Source of the DNA: Pseudoalteromonas sp. 3D05
GTDB taxonomy: Bacteria > Pseudomonadota > Gammaproteobacteria > Enterobacterales > Alteromonadaceae
Direction: 5' to 3'
DNA length: 64,000 nucleotides
NCBI RefSeq assembly: GCF_002723455.1
Contig: NZ_PDUS01000002.1
Span: 23,055 to 87,054 of the forward strand
Every line of letters begins with the position of its first letter. Position 1 is the first letter of the stretch. Under the pieces are notes generated by a model. It ran no database searches, was not told the DNA's origin, and saw only the letters and a program-made list of their open reading frames with translations. This document shows, piece after piece, positions 29,032 to 38,086 of the stretch. A program made the translations under genes and the position numbers.

Positions 29032-30072
29032 ATGGAGTTTGCAGCCGTTCGTCACGATTGGACACACAAAGAAGTGAAAGCATTATTTGAAATGCCGTTC
29101 AACGATTTACTATTCAAAGCCGCCTCTGTTCACCGTGAAAACTTTAATCCCAACGAAGTGCAAATTTCTACGTTACTATCTATCAAAACCGGTGCTTGTC
29201 CAGAAGATTGTAAATACTGCCCACAGTCTGGCCACTATAAAACAGACTTAGAGCGTGAACGTTTATTAGAAGTTGAAAAAGTCGTTGAGCAAGCACGTGC
29301 TGCGAAAGAAAAAGGCGCAACCCGTTTTTGCATGGGCGCTGCATGGTCAGATCCCAAAGATCGTGACATGCCTTACATTTCACAAATGGTAAAAGAAGTA
29401 AAAGAGCTAGGTTTAGAAACTTGCATGACACTTGGTATGTTAGATAACGATAAAGCACACGCACTGCGCGACGCTGGGCTTGATTACTATAACCATAACC
29501 TTGATACATCGCCTGAGTATTACGAGCAAATTATTTCAACACGCACATACCAAGACCGCCTAGACACCATTGGCAATGTGCGTGATGCCGGCATGAAAGT
29601 ATGCTCTGGTGGCATTGTGGGCATGGGTGAAGAAGCATCTGACAGGTTTGGTTTACTGATGGGGCTTGCAAACTTGCCACAGCAACCAGAGAGTGTACCA
29701 ATCAACATGTTGGTTAAAGTTAAAGGTACGCCCCTTGAAAATGTGGATGATTTAGACCATTTTGATTTCATTCGTACTATTGCAACAGCGCGTATTATGA
29801 TGCCTAAAAGTTACGTTCGCTTATCTGCAGGCCGTAATGCTATGAACGAACAAATGCAATCAATGTGCTTTTTTGCCGGTGCTAACTCTATATTTTACGG
29901 TGATAAATTGCTTACAACCGAAAACCCTGAGGCTGATGCGGATATGAACCTGATTAAAAAATTAGGTATGAACCCTGAAAAGCATCAAGATTACTCAGAC
30001 GAAGCCGTCGCCGCATCTTTGTCATCTAAAGTAGCCGATAAAGCGACCTCTGAACTGTTTTACCCTGCATAA
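29032..30072 (+). CDS. bioB: biotin synthase
   Basis: The 346-residue radical-SAM enzyme inserts sulfur into dethiobiotin. The CxxxCxxC cluster is Cys56, Cys60 and Cys63 in [28 protein letters not shown] and [26 protein letters not shown] are further BioB signatures. A GAGAGAG purine run precedes the ATG. It opens the bioBFCD operon, with bioF 14 bases downstream. Confidence 0.97.
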   Translation: MEFAAVRHDWTHKEVKALFEMPFNDLLFKAASVHRENFNPNEVQISTLLSIKTGACPEDCKYCPQSGHYKTDLERERLLEVEKVVEQARAAKEKGATRFCMGAAWSDPKDRDMPYISQMVKEVKELGLETCMTLGMLDNDKAHALRDAGLDYYNHNLDTSPEYYEQIISTRTYQDRLDTIGNVRDAGMKVCSGGIVGMGEEASDRFGLLMGLANLPQQPESVPINMLVKVKGTPLENVDDLDHFDFIRTIATARIMMPKSYVRLSAGRNAMNEQMQSMCFFAGANSIFYGDKLLTTENPEADADMNLIKKLGMNPEKHQDYSDEAVAASLSSKVADKATSELFYPA

Positions 30073-30086
30073 CGCAGCGCACAACT

Positions 30087-31241
30087 ATGCAATTTGACTA
30101 TATACACACCCATTTGGATGCGCGCGAGCAAAGCGCACTAAAACGCAAGCGCCATATTGTTAACCCAATCAGCGCACGGGAAATTGAGGTAGAGAATAAA
30201 CGCTACCTCAACTTCGCGAGTAATGATTACTTAGGCTTTGGTGACGAGGTCATCGCGTGCCATGCAACGCGTACACTAGGGAGTCACAGTTCAGCGTTAG
30301 TCACAGGTTACCAACTAGCCCAGCAGCAGTTAGAGCATTATTTGTGTGCTGAATTTGGTTATGAAAATGCGATGCTGTTTAACTCGGGTTTTAGTGCCAA
30401 TAGCAGCGTAATTAAAGCGTTGTTTCAAGATAAAGCCATTGCTCAACACAGTGCTGTTTTTCAAGATAAGTTAAATCACGCCAGCTTAATCGATGGCGCA
30501 TTGCATGCAAACGCGGCAATGGTGCGCTTTAACCATAATGACATGAATCATTTACGATCTCGCCTTGAGAAGTCCAACGCCAAGCATAAATTAATTATCA
30601 GCGAAGGGGTATTTTCGATGGATGGCGATCAAGCCCCATTGAACGAATTGATCTGTTTAGCTAAACAGCACAATGCGTGGCTGATGATTGATGATGCACA
30701 TGGGTTTGGCGCTTTAGGTGATACTGGTCTAGGTAGTTGTGAACCCTTGATTGCAGCGGGTAATCTCCCTGAAGTTTTAGTGATCACATTTGGTAAAGCC
30801 GTAGCAAGCAGTGGCGCGTGTGTATTAGGCACAGATGCGTTTATCGATTATATGGTACAGTTTAACCGCGATTACACTTACTCAACAGCCATGTCGCCTT
30901 TAAATGCATCGCATACTTTAGCGCGTATCAAAACGCTTCGAGATGCAAATGAGAAACGAGCGACATTAAAAGCAAATATTGCGTTATTTAAACGCTTAGC
31001 CAATGAGCACCGTATTGCGTTAATGGATTCTAACACCGCCATTCAACCTATTGTTTTAGGATGTGCCCAGCAAACATTAGCCGCATGTGAGCACCTTAAA
31101 CAGCAAGGTATATGGTTAAGCGCGATCCGCCCGCCAACCGTGCAGCATAACACCTCGCGTTTACGCGTTACGTTAACCGCCGCACATACACAGCAAGACA
31201 TTCAGACTCTTATAACGTGTTTACAAAAGGCCATTGCATGA
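30087..31241 (+). CDS. bioF: 8-amino-7-oxononanoate synthase
   Basis: The 384-residue PLP enzyme condenses pimeloyl-ACP (or -CoA) with alanine. The PLP lysine is in VITFGKAVASSGACVLG, and NFASNDYLGFGDE and MIDDAHGFGALGDTGLG are family signatures. The stop overlaps the bioC ATG (ATGA). It is one of four consecutive biotin genes. Confidence 0.95.
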   Translation: MQFDYIHTHLDAREQSALKRKRHIVNPISAREIEVENKRYLNFASNDYLGFGDEVIACHATRTLGSHSSALVTGYQLAQQQLEHYLCAEFGYENAMLFNSGFSANSSVIKALFQDKAIAQHSAVFQDKLNHASLIDGALHANAAMVRFNHNDMNHLRSRLEKSNAKHKLIISEGVFSMDGDQAPLNELICLAKQHNAWLMIDDAHGFGALGDTGLGSCEPLIAAGNLPEVLVITFGKAVASSGACVLGTDAFIDYMVQFNRDYTYSTAMSPLNASHTLARIKTLRDANEKRATLKANIALFKRLANEHRIALMDSNTAIQPIVLGCAQQTLAACEHLKQQGIWLSAIRPPTVQHNTSRLRVTLTAAHTQQDIQTLITCLQKAIA

Positions 31242-32071
31242 TAAGTTCACTCGCCGCTGTTGCTGATAAACCAAGTTACGCCCAAGCAAAGTGCTTATCT
31301 AGCAATAGTTTAAAACACACGACACAACGTAAGTTTTCAACAGCTGCAAACAGTTATGCAGCGCACGCTAATGTACAAAAGCAAGCAGCCAATGACTTGT
31401 TTAAATTAATGACGGCATCTGACAACGCTAAAAAAGACTACTGCATTGATTTAGGGGCAGGCCCTTTAGTCAATACACATGCTTTGCAAGAGTTGTGTCG
31501 TCATGTTTTGGCGATAGATCTAAGCCATACTATGCTCAAAAGTAGCAATGTGGATGCGCCGCGTATTTGCGCAGATATGGATAACTTACCGTTACAAGAA
31601 AACAGTGTTGACGTAGTGTTTAGTAATTTTGCTGTACAATGGTCAGCTAATTTTGAAACATTAATGCACGCATTGTATAAAACGTTAAAACCAGGGGGAA
31701 GGGCGTATATAAGCGCAGTGGTTGAAGGCTCTTTGCATGAAATAAAAACGGCGTTTTCGGTGCTTGATTCACACAGCCGAATAAACCGCTTTCAAACTCA
31801 GAGCAATATAAACCAATCGGTCATAAATGCGGGGTTTATAGTCAATAGTGCCACAAAGGTGATTTACACCGACCAATTTACAAACCCTCTCAGCGCTATA
31901 CATTCAATAAAAGCCATTGGCGCGACGTCACAAAACCATTCAACCCAACGCGCTGGTTTACTAACTAAATCGGCTTTAAAAAAAGTGTGTGCCGCGTACC
32001 CATTGATAAACAACCAAGCCCATGTATCTTATCATGTGGTATTGTTATCATTAGAAAAAGTAAAAACATAA
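31238..32071 (+). CDS. bioC: malonyl-ACP O-methyltransferase
   Basis: The enzyme has 277 residues from the ATG at 31238, which overlaps the bioF stop as ATGA; the frame extends seven codons upstream into bioF. It has a class I methyltransferase fold: IDLGAGPLVNT is the SAM-binding glycine motif and SNFAVQWSANFETLMHALYKTLKPGG is typical of BioC. It methylates malonyl-ACP to start pimeloyl synthesis. The SAM motif reads DLGAGPL rather than DLGCGTG, a mild divergence. Confidence 0.92.
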   Translation: MISSLAAVADKPSYAQAKCLSSNSLKHTTQRKFSTAANSYAAHANVQKQAANDLFKLMTASDNAKKDYCIDLGAGPLVNTHALQELCRHVLAIDLSHTMLKSSNVDAPRICADMDNLPLQENSVDVVFSNFAVQWSANFETLMHALYKTLKPGGRAYISAVVEGSLHEIKTAFSVLDSHSRINRFQTQSNINQSVINAGFIVNSATKVIYTDQFTNPLSAIHSIKAIGATSQNHSTQRAGLLTKSALKKVCAAYPLINNQAHVSYHVVLLSLEKVKT

Positions 32072-32081
32072 AGGCAAGGTT

Positions 32082-32765
32082 ATGAACGAATTTTTTATTA
32101 CGGGTACTGATACTGATGCCGGTAAAACCCATATAACCAGTTTGCTGTTAAAGTTGCTCGCCCAACATAAAAAACGCGCTATTGGCTTTAAACCCATAGC
32201 TTCTGGCTGTGAAATGGCGTTTGACCAACTGGTTAATGCGGATGCCTTAATGCTAATGGAAAGCGCAACAGTGAGCGCTAAATACGACATAGTTAATCCG
32301 TTTTCCTTTAAACCTGCCATCGCACCGCATATCGCTGCACAAAAAGCAGGGGTAAACTTAAATGTTGAAAAGCTGTCTTTGGCTTATCAAAACATTAAAA
32401 GCCAAGACGCTGACTACCTGTTAACAGAAGGGGCTGGTGGCTGGGCATTACCGATTAATGAAAATCAATATTTATATGATTGGGTGAGTGCAGAGCAACT
32501 ACCCGTTATCTTGGTTGTAGGCATGAAACTAGGCTGCATTAATCACGCGTTATTAACCACAGCACATATGCAAAGTATGGGTGTTAATTGCATTGGCTGG
32601 ATAGCCAATCAAGTTGATGCCACAATGGATGAATACCAAGCAAACCTAGATTCACTCAAGGCGCGCTTACCCATGCCACTGCTTGCAATAAGCCCTTATA
32701 CTGAGCAAACACCTAAACTACAAATTTATAAAACCCTGCTCGAAGTCTTATCAATTAATAACTAA
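32082..32765 (+). CDS. bioD: dethiobiotin synthetase
   Basis: The 227-residue ATP-dependent carboxylase closes the ureido ring of dethiobiotin. The P-loop is FFITGTDTDAGKTHIT at the N-terminus, and LLTEGAGGWALPINE is the second signature. It is the last gene of bioBFCD, 10 bases after bioC, with a terminator following. Confidence 0.95.
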   Translation: MNEFFITGTDTDAGKTHITSLLLKLLAQHKKRAIGFKPIASGCEMAFDQLVNADALMLMESATVSAKYDIVNPFSFKPAIAPHIAAQKAGVNLNVEKLSLAYQNIKSQDADYLLTEGAGGWALPINENQYLYDWVSAEQLPVILVVGMKLGCINHALLTTAHMQSMGVNCIGWIANQVDATMDEYQANLDSLKARLPMPLLAISPYTEQTPKLQIYKTLLEVLSINN

Positions 32766-32781
32766 AAGTTAGTCATCAAAA

Positions 32782-32804
32782 AAGCCAGCAATGCTGGCTT
32801 TTCA
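32782..32804. terminator. bidirectional terminator between bioD and the DUF4114 gene
   Basis: AAGCCAGCAATGCTGGCTTTT is a self-complementary stem between convergent gene ends, with A runs before and T residues after it. Confidence 0.82.
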
Positions 32805-32821
32805 ATCATAATATTAACTCA

Positions 32822-34345
32822 CTAATTACATTCAGATTGTATTGGTTTAGTCGTTACTCTGACAACAAAATCATTGTAGTCGTGGTCGTTTTGATCTTCC
32901 CAATACTGTTTATTCCAGAACATTTTAAATGCGGCTTTTAGTTTGCTCGCATTACCATTAACCGCTAACACATAGCTGATTGAGTCACTTGCTTTAACAT
33001 CGTAATAGCCATCTGTGCCATGTTCATCAAGTAGTTTTATATATTGACCATTTACTTTTATACCCCAATCATTGTTATTTGAAGAGCTCTCAGAAACGAA
33101 TGAGTAATTAATGCGAGTATAGTTTTCTGGTACACATTGCGTGTCATCATTTAAAATATACGCAGGTGCTGTTGCTGAACCTACAGAATTACTTTGTGCA
33201 GTTGCGTTGAGTGTAAATGCTTTATCCTCGCTGTAATCATTATTATCAATAGTTGCAATATTGATAACGTAGGATGTTTCCCCTGCAGGCACGGTTACTA
33301 CCTGATTGATAAATCTATAATCGTTAGTATTTGCCGTACCTTGTGTCGTTGATACAAAAATTTCTACGTCTTGTTCAAATACGTTACTCAACTGCAGTTC
33401 ATAGCTTAAAGTATCACCTTCAGTCACTGAGTCTGAAATAGCTGAAAGAGTGATTGTTGGAATATCAGATACACTACAAATAGGCGCTGAGTAACATGTC
33501 GTCGACTCGTTAAAGTTAGCCGCTAAATCGTTAATGCGAACAGGGAAATCTGCAACATGACATGTATTACCGGTGCTTGTATTCACTTTGTAAAGCTGCG
33601 ACTTATTTGAATGCCCAAGATCTGTAAGGCTAGTACGGCTCAGTAATATATCACCCTGTTGATTAAGAGCAGCACCTGTTACGGAAGATAAATTATGGTC
33701 AGCTAGTTTAGTCGCTCTGAGTGAATCTATATCGACTGTATAAAGTGAAGAGCTTGTCACTAACACTAACTCAGAGTTTTTAAAAACCATATCACCGCGC
33801 CAAATCCCTGAATCGCTATCTAATCCTGAAATTTCACCAAGCAACGAAGTTTCAGCTGTCTCTGGTGATATTGTGTAAAGTTTATTTTTATATGAACCCA
33901 ACAAACGATTATTTGTTTCATCATAAGTTAAACGATACATATTTTTAGTGCGACCCACTTCAACATGTTCGTTAGTGTTTAAATCGACATAGGCTAATTT
34001 AATGTATTTAAATTTGCTGCCACTGATAGGTAACGATTTCAACTGCGTACTATTAAAATCTAAATGCGCCACATCGACCTTATAATCAATTGGGCGTGGC
34101 GCAGATATATAATAGAGGCGGTTTGACTCTTTAACATGAGCAAGTGCGGATGAACTAAACTTGGCACGTGAATGAGCTTCAGCTGATTGTGTATATTCAT
34201 CAAGCTTAAAGACAATGCCTGTATCGCCACGGCCTGCATTGATACCGTATAACTGACCATCACATTGATTGGCGTGAGCAAGTTGAAGAGATGAAAGTAG
34301 CGCTGTTGATGTTATTGCTAGTAATGATAAAGGAAATTTCTTCAT
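32822..34345 (-). CDS. secreted Calx-beta / DUF4114 domain protein
   Basis: The protein has 507 residues from the ATG at 34345, giving a clear signal peptide (MKKFPLSLLAITSTALLSS...AHA). Residues about 25-300 look like a beta-propeller-type repeat region. A Calx-beta-like domain (SVTEGDTLSYELQLSN...GTANTNDYRF) lies at about 320-400. The C-terminal segment has DWGIKVNGQYIK and NDHDYNDFVVRV, as in DUF4114. It is probably exported and calcium-binding or adhesive. No sorting tail is obvious, and the function is not established. It is monocistronic. Confidence 0.72.
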   Translation of the reverse strand: MKKFPLSLLAITSTALLSSLQLAHANQCDGQLYGINAGRGDTGIVFKLDEYTQSAEAHSRAKFSSSALAHVKESNRLYYISAPRPIDYKVDVAHLDFNSTQLKSLPISGSKFKYIKLAYVDLNTNEHVEVGRTKNMYRLTYDETNNRLLGSYKNKLYTISPETAETSLLGEISGLDSDSGIWRGDMVFKNSELVLVTSSSLYTVDIDSLRATKLADHNLSSVTGAALNQQGDILLSRTSLTDLGHSNKSQLYKVNTSTGNTCHVADFPVRINDLAANFNESTTCYSAPICSVSDIPTITLSAISDSVTEGDTLSYELQLSNVFEQDVEIFVSTTQGTANTNDYRFINQVVTVPAGETSYVINIATIDNNDYSEDKAFTLNATAQSNSVGSATAPAYILNDDTQCVPENYTRINYSFVSESSSNNNDWGIKVNGQYIKLLDEHGTDGYYDVKASDSISYVLAVNGNASKLKAAFKMFWNKQYWEDQNDHDYNDFVVRVTTKPIQSECN

Positions 34346-34703
34346 GATTGATGTTAACCCCGTTAAGTTGAACACTTTTATAAACATTAAAGTCAATTTA
34401 TCAAGACTAATCTTTTTGCAGTATCAGAAGTTACTTAAATGTTATGTGAATTTAAGTAACTAATTATTTACTCCTTCTTTTATTTTAATACCTGCTTGGA
34501 AATTATATGTATTTAACTAAAAAACTAAATACAGATAATTTTATCAATGGTCTATCTAGTAGGATAGAGTGCTTGCTTTATGACATAGTTTGTCACAGAA
34601 TAGCGCTAACGTTATGACATAATCTGTCACAACGCAGTTTTGCTATGTCCGATCAGCATACGCCTAGTCGCTGAGCAATAGTTGTTATTTTTGGAGAATA
34701 TGT
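34346..34703. promoter_or_regulatory. intergenic region upstream of htpX with two TGACA-N5-TGTCA palindromes
   Basis: The region is AT-rich and non-coding between divergent genes. TGACATAGTTTGTCA at 34581-34595 and TGACATAATCTGTCA at 34615-34629 are near-identical inverted repeats 34 bases apart, both followed by CA. They end 75 bases before the htpX ATG, a position suited to a repressor or activator of htpX. The regulator is not identified. Confidence 0.6.
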
Positions 34704-35567
34704 ATGAAACGTGTATTTTTATTTTTATTAACTAACCTCGCGGTGATGTTGGTATTAGGTGTTGTGCTTTCAATAATAATGAGTGCGCTGGGCCTGAGCC
34801 ATCGTAGCCTGGGTGGCATTTTATTAATTGCAACTGTATTTGGTTTTGGTGGTTCGTTTATTTCGTTGTATATGTCGAAATGGATGGCAAAAAAATCAAC
34901 AGGGGCAAAGGTTATTGAGCAGCCTCGCAACGAAACAGAGCAGTGGTTATTAAACACCGTTGCGCAGCAAGCACAAAAAGCCGGTATAAAAATGCCTGAA
35001 GTCGCTATTTACGACAGCCCAGAAATGAACGCCTTTGCAACTGGCCCAAGTAAAAATAATTCGCTGGTGGCGGTGAGTACGGGTTTATTACATAACATGA
35101 GTCAAGATCAAGCTGAAGCAGTACTTGCACACGAAGTATCGCATGTGGCTAATGGCGACATGGTAACACTTACGCTTATTCAAGGTGTGGTGAATACCTT
35201 TGTTATTTTTGCCGCAAAAGTGTTAGCGGGCATTGTAGATAATTTTATCAATAGCGATGAAGAAGAGGGCGGTAGTAGCTGGACTTACTTCCTATTCGAT
35301 ATGTTGTTCCAAGTATTATTTGGTGTATTAGCCAGCATAATTGTTGCGCATTATAGCCGTAAACGTGAATTTGCAGCCGATAATGGCGCAGCTCATTTGG
35401 TGGGGGCAGACAAAATGCGATCAGCCCTTGAGCGTTTAAAGCAAAACCACCCATCGCAATTAGAAGGCTCAATGATGGCCTTTGGTATTGCCAGTGGTAA
35501 AGGCATGGCTGAGTTGTTTTCATCTCACCCGCCGCTTGATGCACGTATAGACGCACTACGTCGCTAA
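34704..35567 (+). CDS. htpX: HtpX family membrane zinc protease
   Basis: The 287-residue M48B metalloprotease takes part in inner-membrane quality control. The zinc motif HEVSH gives His143, Glu144 and His147, with the third ligand probably in [12 protein letters not shown]. Two N-terminal helices (about 4-27 and 36-57) and two more (about 155-215) give the usual topology. Length matches E. coli HtpX (293). GGAG lies 9 bases before the ATG. Two palindromes upstream suggest dedicated control. Confidence 0.95.
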   Translation: MKRVFLFLLTNLAVMLVLGVVLSIIMSALGLSHRSLGGILLIATVFGFGGSFISLYMSKWMAKKSTGAKVIEQPRNETEQWLLNTVAQQAQKAGIKMPEVAIYDSPEMNAFATGPSKNNSLVAVSTGLLHNMSQDQAEAVLAHEVSHVANGDMVTLTLIQGVVNTFVIFAAKVLAGIVDNFINSDEEEGGSSWTYFLFDMLFQVLFGVLASIIVAHYSRKREFAADNGAAHLVGADKMRSALERLKQNHPSQLEGSMMAFGIASGKGMAELFSSHPPLDARIDALRR

Positions 35568-35596
35568 AAATCAAGTTTTTCACAGTACTTGTAAAC

Positions 35597-35623
35597 AAAA
35601 AGCCTGCATTTGCAGGCTTTTTT
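35597..35623. terminator. bidirectional terminator between htpX and gloA
   Basis: AAAAAGCCTGCA and TGCAGGCTTTTTT form a stem with A and T flanks between convergent genes. Confidence 0.88.
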
Positions 35624-35637
35624 ATGTTTAATGGTTT

Positions 35638-36165
35638 TTATTGCGATTGAATAATGTCTGTAATGCCCTCTGGCGAAAGTATTTCAATCCAGTAACCGTC
35701 AGGGTCTTTAATAAAGGCAAGGCCTTTCATTGAACCACCATCTGGTTTTTTTACAAACTCAACATCGTATTTAGCAAAGCGCTCACAGGCAGCGTATACA
35801 TCGGGCACGCTAATACCAATATGGCCAAACCCTTTTGGTTCTTCATTACCACTGTGATAACCGGTAAAGCTGTCGTCGTTTTCAGTGCCCCAGTTATGGG
35901 TAAGCTCAATCAACGCAGGGCGACCAAACACCCACTGTGTTTTTTCTTTATCATCGCCTTTTGGCATATCTTGCTCATAGCCTAAAAAGTACAAGGTAAA
36001 TTCCATACCATGAAAGTCGTACTTACCTAACAGCTTCATGCCCAATACGTTTTCATAAAATGCCAGCGACGGTTTGGGATCTTTAATACGCAACATAGTT
36101 TGCTGCATCACATAGCCCTCTGTGGCCTGTGCAATTTGCTCTGGAGATTCGTTAAAGCTAGACAT
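35638..36165 (-). CDS. gloA: lactoylglutathione lyase (glyoxalase I), eukaryote-type length
   Basis: The protein has 175 residues from the ATG at 36165, chosen because AAGGA lies 8 bases upstream; the frame extends 28 codons further. It isomerises the methylglyoxal-glutathione hemithioacetal. Metal ligands fit the family: Gln in QQTMLRIKD, Glu in [11 protein letters not shown], His in GFGHIGISV and Glu in YWIEIL. The length and the insert [14 protein letters not shown] resemble the Zn-type eukaryotic and Pseudomonas GloA rather than the 135-residue E. coli enzyme. Confidence 0.92.
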   Translation of the reverse strand: MSSFNESPEQIAQATEGYVMQQTMLRIKDPKPSLAFYENVLGMKLLGKYDFHGMEFTLYFLGYEQDMPKGDDKEKTQWVFGRPALIELTHNWGTENDDSFTGYHSGNEEPKGFGHIGISVPDVYAACERFAKYDVEFVKKPDGGSMKGLAFIKDPDGYWIEILSPEGITDIIQSQ

Positions 36166-36540
36166 GAGATAATCCTTAAAAAATAACTTTAAAACCTTAA
36201 TGGATATAAAAAAGGCAGGGTGTACGCTTATCATAATAAACAGCAGCAAAAATTAAAACCACCGAGCTAAATTACCAGCCAGTTAGTTGGATATTTAATA
36301 AGCGAAAATGGCATAATTAGCGATACTGTTGATTTACACAGTGCTTGATATTTTGTCCAATAACATTATTAAAAGTCGTTTTGGTGTATTTTAACAACGG
36401 GTGTTTTAAAGCCTACGTAATTACTTGTTTACATTAAAGTTATTTAGTGGAATTATTAACATATGTAATATACGCCGTTTTGGGGTGTTATAACCCCCCA
36501 AAGTGGTATTCAATAAGCTGTTATATGTACTCATAAGGTT
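36166..36540. other. non-coding region before the cassette array; possible attI/leader
   Basis: This is the gap between gloA and the first cassette gene. GTTATAT at 36520-36526 has the form of a 3' recombination core and could mark the left end of the array, as an attI or attC remnant. A GGGGT-N6-ACCCC hairpin lies at 36482-36497. TTTACA and AATTAT spaced 17 bases apart near 36430-36458 could be a promoter reading into the array. No integrase gene is present. Confidence 0.4.
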
Positions 36541-36762
36541 GTGATGAAGCAATATTCTGTCGTAAAAATCACTGAGCTGAACACTGTATTTAAAGCTCAT
36601 GAGAATAGTTTTGGTTCAAGATCTCCGCGAGTCGGAGATATCGCAACTATTTTAGATGTTTACGAAGATGCCTACGATTTAGAGTGCAGTGATAGTGACG
36701 GAGTAACTATTTGGCTCGAGATGTTTAATACATCCGATGCAACTTTTGAGCTAATAGAGTAA
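36541..36762 (+). CDS. cassette 1: small hypothetical protein
   Basis: This 73-residue acidic protein begins at GTG 36541 or the following ATG at 36544; AAGG lies just upstream. It has no signal peptide or membrane helix. The pattern of short beta strands (YSVVKITELN, RVGDIATILDVYEDAYDLECSD, VTIWLEMF) suggests a small beta-barrel, loosely like DUF4926-type proteins, but I do not recognise the family with confidence. It is the first gene of the cassette array and is followed 25 bases later by attC1. Confidence 0.65.
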   Translation: MMKQYSVVKITELNTVFKAHENSFGSRSPRVGDIATILDVYEDAYDLECSDSDGVTIWLEMFNTSDATFELIE

Positions 36763-36787
36763 ATAAACTTTAGTGGCACTGTACATA

Positions 36788-36882
36788 TAACAAGCCACTC
36801 AAGCAGGACAAATAACAGTTGGTTTTTGCTCCTTCGTCGCTTATTTTAACCAACTATTATTTGCCTCTTAGTGGGGCGTTAG
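36788..36882 (+). repeat. attC1
   Basis: It opens TAACAAGCCACTC and closes TTAGTGGGGCGTTAG. The inner arms AGTTGGTT and AACCAACT pair, and GGACAAATA faces TATTTGCC. Length is about 95 bases. The inner fold and ends are like Vibrio-type attC sites. Confidence 0.85.
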
Positions 36883-36898
36883 CTTCCATTGGAGTTTT

Positions 36899-37570
36899 AT
36901 GAAAACAATTGGTGTAATCACTACCCTCATTTATATTATTTTTATATCTTGGCTAATCGGAGATAGGTTTTCCCAATTAAACACTATGCCCTTAAATGAA
37001 ATAGGTGATTTTTGTGCTGGCGCTTTTGGTCCTATTACGTTTTTCTGGCTAATTCTTGGTTTTATCATGCAAACACAAGAATTAAAACAAAGTTCTGCTG
37101 CACTAAAGCTTCAAGCGGATGAACTAAAAAATTCTGTAGAGCAACAAAAAGAGATGGTTCGATTATCTAGCTCAAAATTTGATCGTGAGTTGGAAATAGA
37201 GAAATTAAAAGAAAAAGAAAGAGTATTAGCGGCACAACCAATCTTTGATTTGGTTAGTGCGAACTCTTTTTCAAATGTCGGCGGTGTAGTCAAACACGGC
37301 TTCAAGTTAATGAATTCAGGCTCAAGAGTTACCGATGTGAGTATTTCAGTACCATCAAAATATAGAGTGACCCAATCACAATATAATATCTGGGATTATA
37401 AAGTGAGCAATTCTTTGGAACTAGCGTTTAGCAATACAAATCAAACTGAAGAACTTATCTTAACTTTTAGTTATATGGATGGGCATCGCAATAAACGAAC
37501 TGAAAAATATAATATGACAGTAGAATGTGTTGGTACAAACAAGGTGACCTTTTCTAAGAAAGAAAGCTAA
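36899..37570 (+). CDS. cassette 2: membrane protein with coiled coil
   Basis: The 223-residue protein has two membrane helices (about 4-22 and 40-62), the second ending FGPITFFWLILGFIMQTQELKQSS. A charged coiled coil follows (about 65-112), then a beta-rich C-terminal domain (about 115-215). The GDFCAGAFGPITFFWLILG stretch looks like a recurring family of uncharacterised membrane proteins, but I cannot name it. Its TAA stop (37568-37570) is the first three bases of attC2. GGAG precedes the ATG. The layout suggests a membrane-anchored cytoplasmic sensor or scaffold; function unknown. Confidence 0.78.
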   Translation: MKTIGVITTLIYIIFISWLIGDRFSQLNTMPLNEIGDFCAGAFGPITFFWLILGFIMQTQELKQSSAALKLQADELKNSVEQQKEMVRLSSSKFDRELEIEKLKEKERVLAAQPIFDLVSANSFSNVGGVVKHGFKLMNSGSRVTDVSISVPSKYRVTQSQYNIWDYKVSNSLELAFSNTNQTEELILTFSYMDGHRNKRTEKYNMTVECVGTNKVTFSKKES

Positions 37571-37660
37571 CAAGCTAATTAACAAGGACAAAAAACAGTT
37601 TGCTGTTTTCGTTCCTCAAAATTTTAGCAAACAATTTTTTGCCTGTTATTAGGGCGTTAT
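37568..37660 (+). repeat. attC2
   Basis: It begins TAACAAGCTAATTAACAAGG and ends TTATTAGGGCGTTAT. The inner arms AGTTTGCTG and TAGCAAAC pair around TTTTCGTTCC. It is nearly identical to attC3, with about five differences in 93 bases. The first TAA is the stop codon of cassette 2. Confidence 0.88.
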
Positions 37661-37676
37661 GAAACTAAGGAAAGTG

Positions 37677-37964
37677 ATGCAATCTGAGAGTCAATCTTCA
37701 GAATTACGCCAATTGATTAAAGATGCTCGGTGGGCTATTTGGCTTTTCGTTACTGTTAATTTTTTCGTGTTAGTTTTCTTTCTTCTTGACGGCATATTTA
37801 ACGAATTCGTATTTGTCTTATTGTTCATTCAATCAGCGCTTTTAATTTTTTGGCTATTACCTGTGTTTTGCTATCAAGTCTTTATCAAAAAGTTACGTGT
37901 TAAATTAGCTATGTATAAGGCATTGGCGTCGTACAAAGAAGCAATAGGTCACGTTTCGTGGTAG
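37677..37964 (+). CDS. cassette 3: small two-helix membrane protein
   Basis: The protein has 95 residues from the ATG at 37677, which has AAGGA 5 bases upstream. An earlier in-frame ATG at 37659 lies inside the attC2 end and lacks a ribosome site. Two hydrophobic helices (about 22-44 and 48-70: WAIWLFVTVNFFVLVFFLLDG, FVFVLLFIQSALLIFWLLPV) are separated by a short loop. A basic tail (KKLRVKLAMYKALASYK) is probably cytoplasmic. The family is not recognised. Confidence 0.7.
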   Translation: MQSESQSSELRQLIKDARWAIWLFVTVNFFVLVFFLLDGIFNEFVFVLLFIQSALLIFWLLPVFCYQVFIKKLRVKLAMYKALASYKEAIGHVSW

Positions 37965-37971
37965 CGTTACA

Positions 37972-38064
37972 TAACAAGCTAATAAACAAGGACAAAAAAC
38001 AGTTTGCTGTTTTCGTTCCTCAACATTTTAGCAAACAATTTTTTGCCCATTATTAGGGCGTTAC
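37972..38064 (+). repeat. attC3
   Basis: It begins TAACAAGCTAATAAACAAGG and ends TTATTAGGGCGTTAC. It is almost the same as attC2, implying recent duplication or a shared source. The inner stem is the same. Confidence 0.88.
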
Positions 38065-38086
38065 ATGTCATTATCAGTATCACAAT

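Noticed and set aside
36482..36497. GGGGT-N6-ACCCC hairpin before the first cassette considered as an attC
   Set aside because: Too short and lacking both core sites; kept only as a hairpin.
36788..38064. The regularly spaced repeats considered as a CRISPR array
   Set aside because: Spacing is hundreds of bases with genes between, and repeats are about 95 bases with imperfect inner pairing; they are attC sites.
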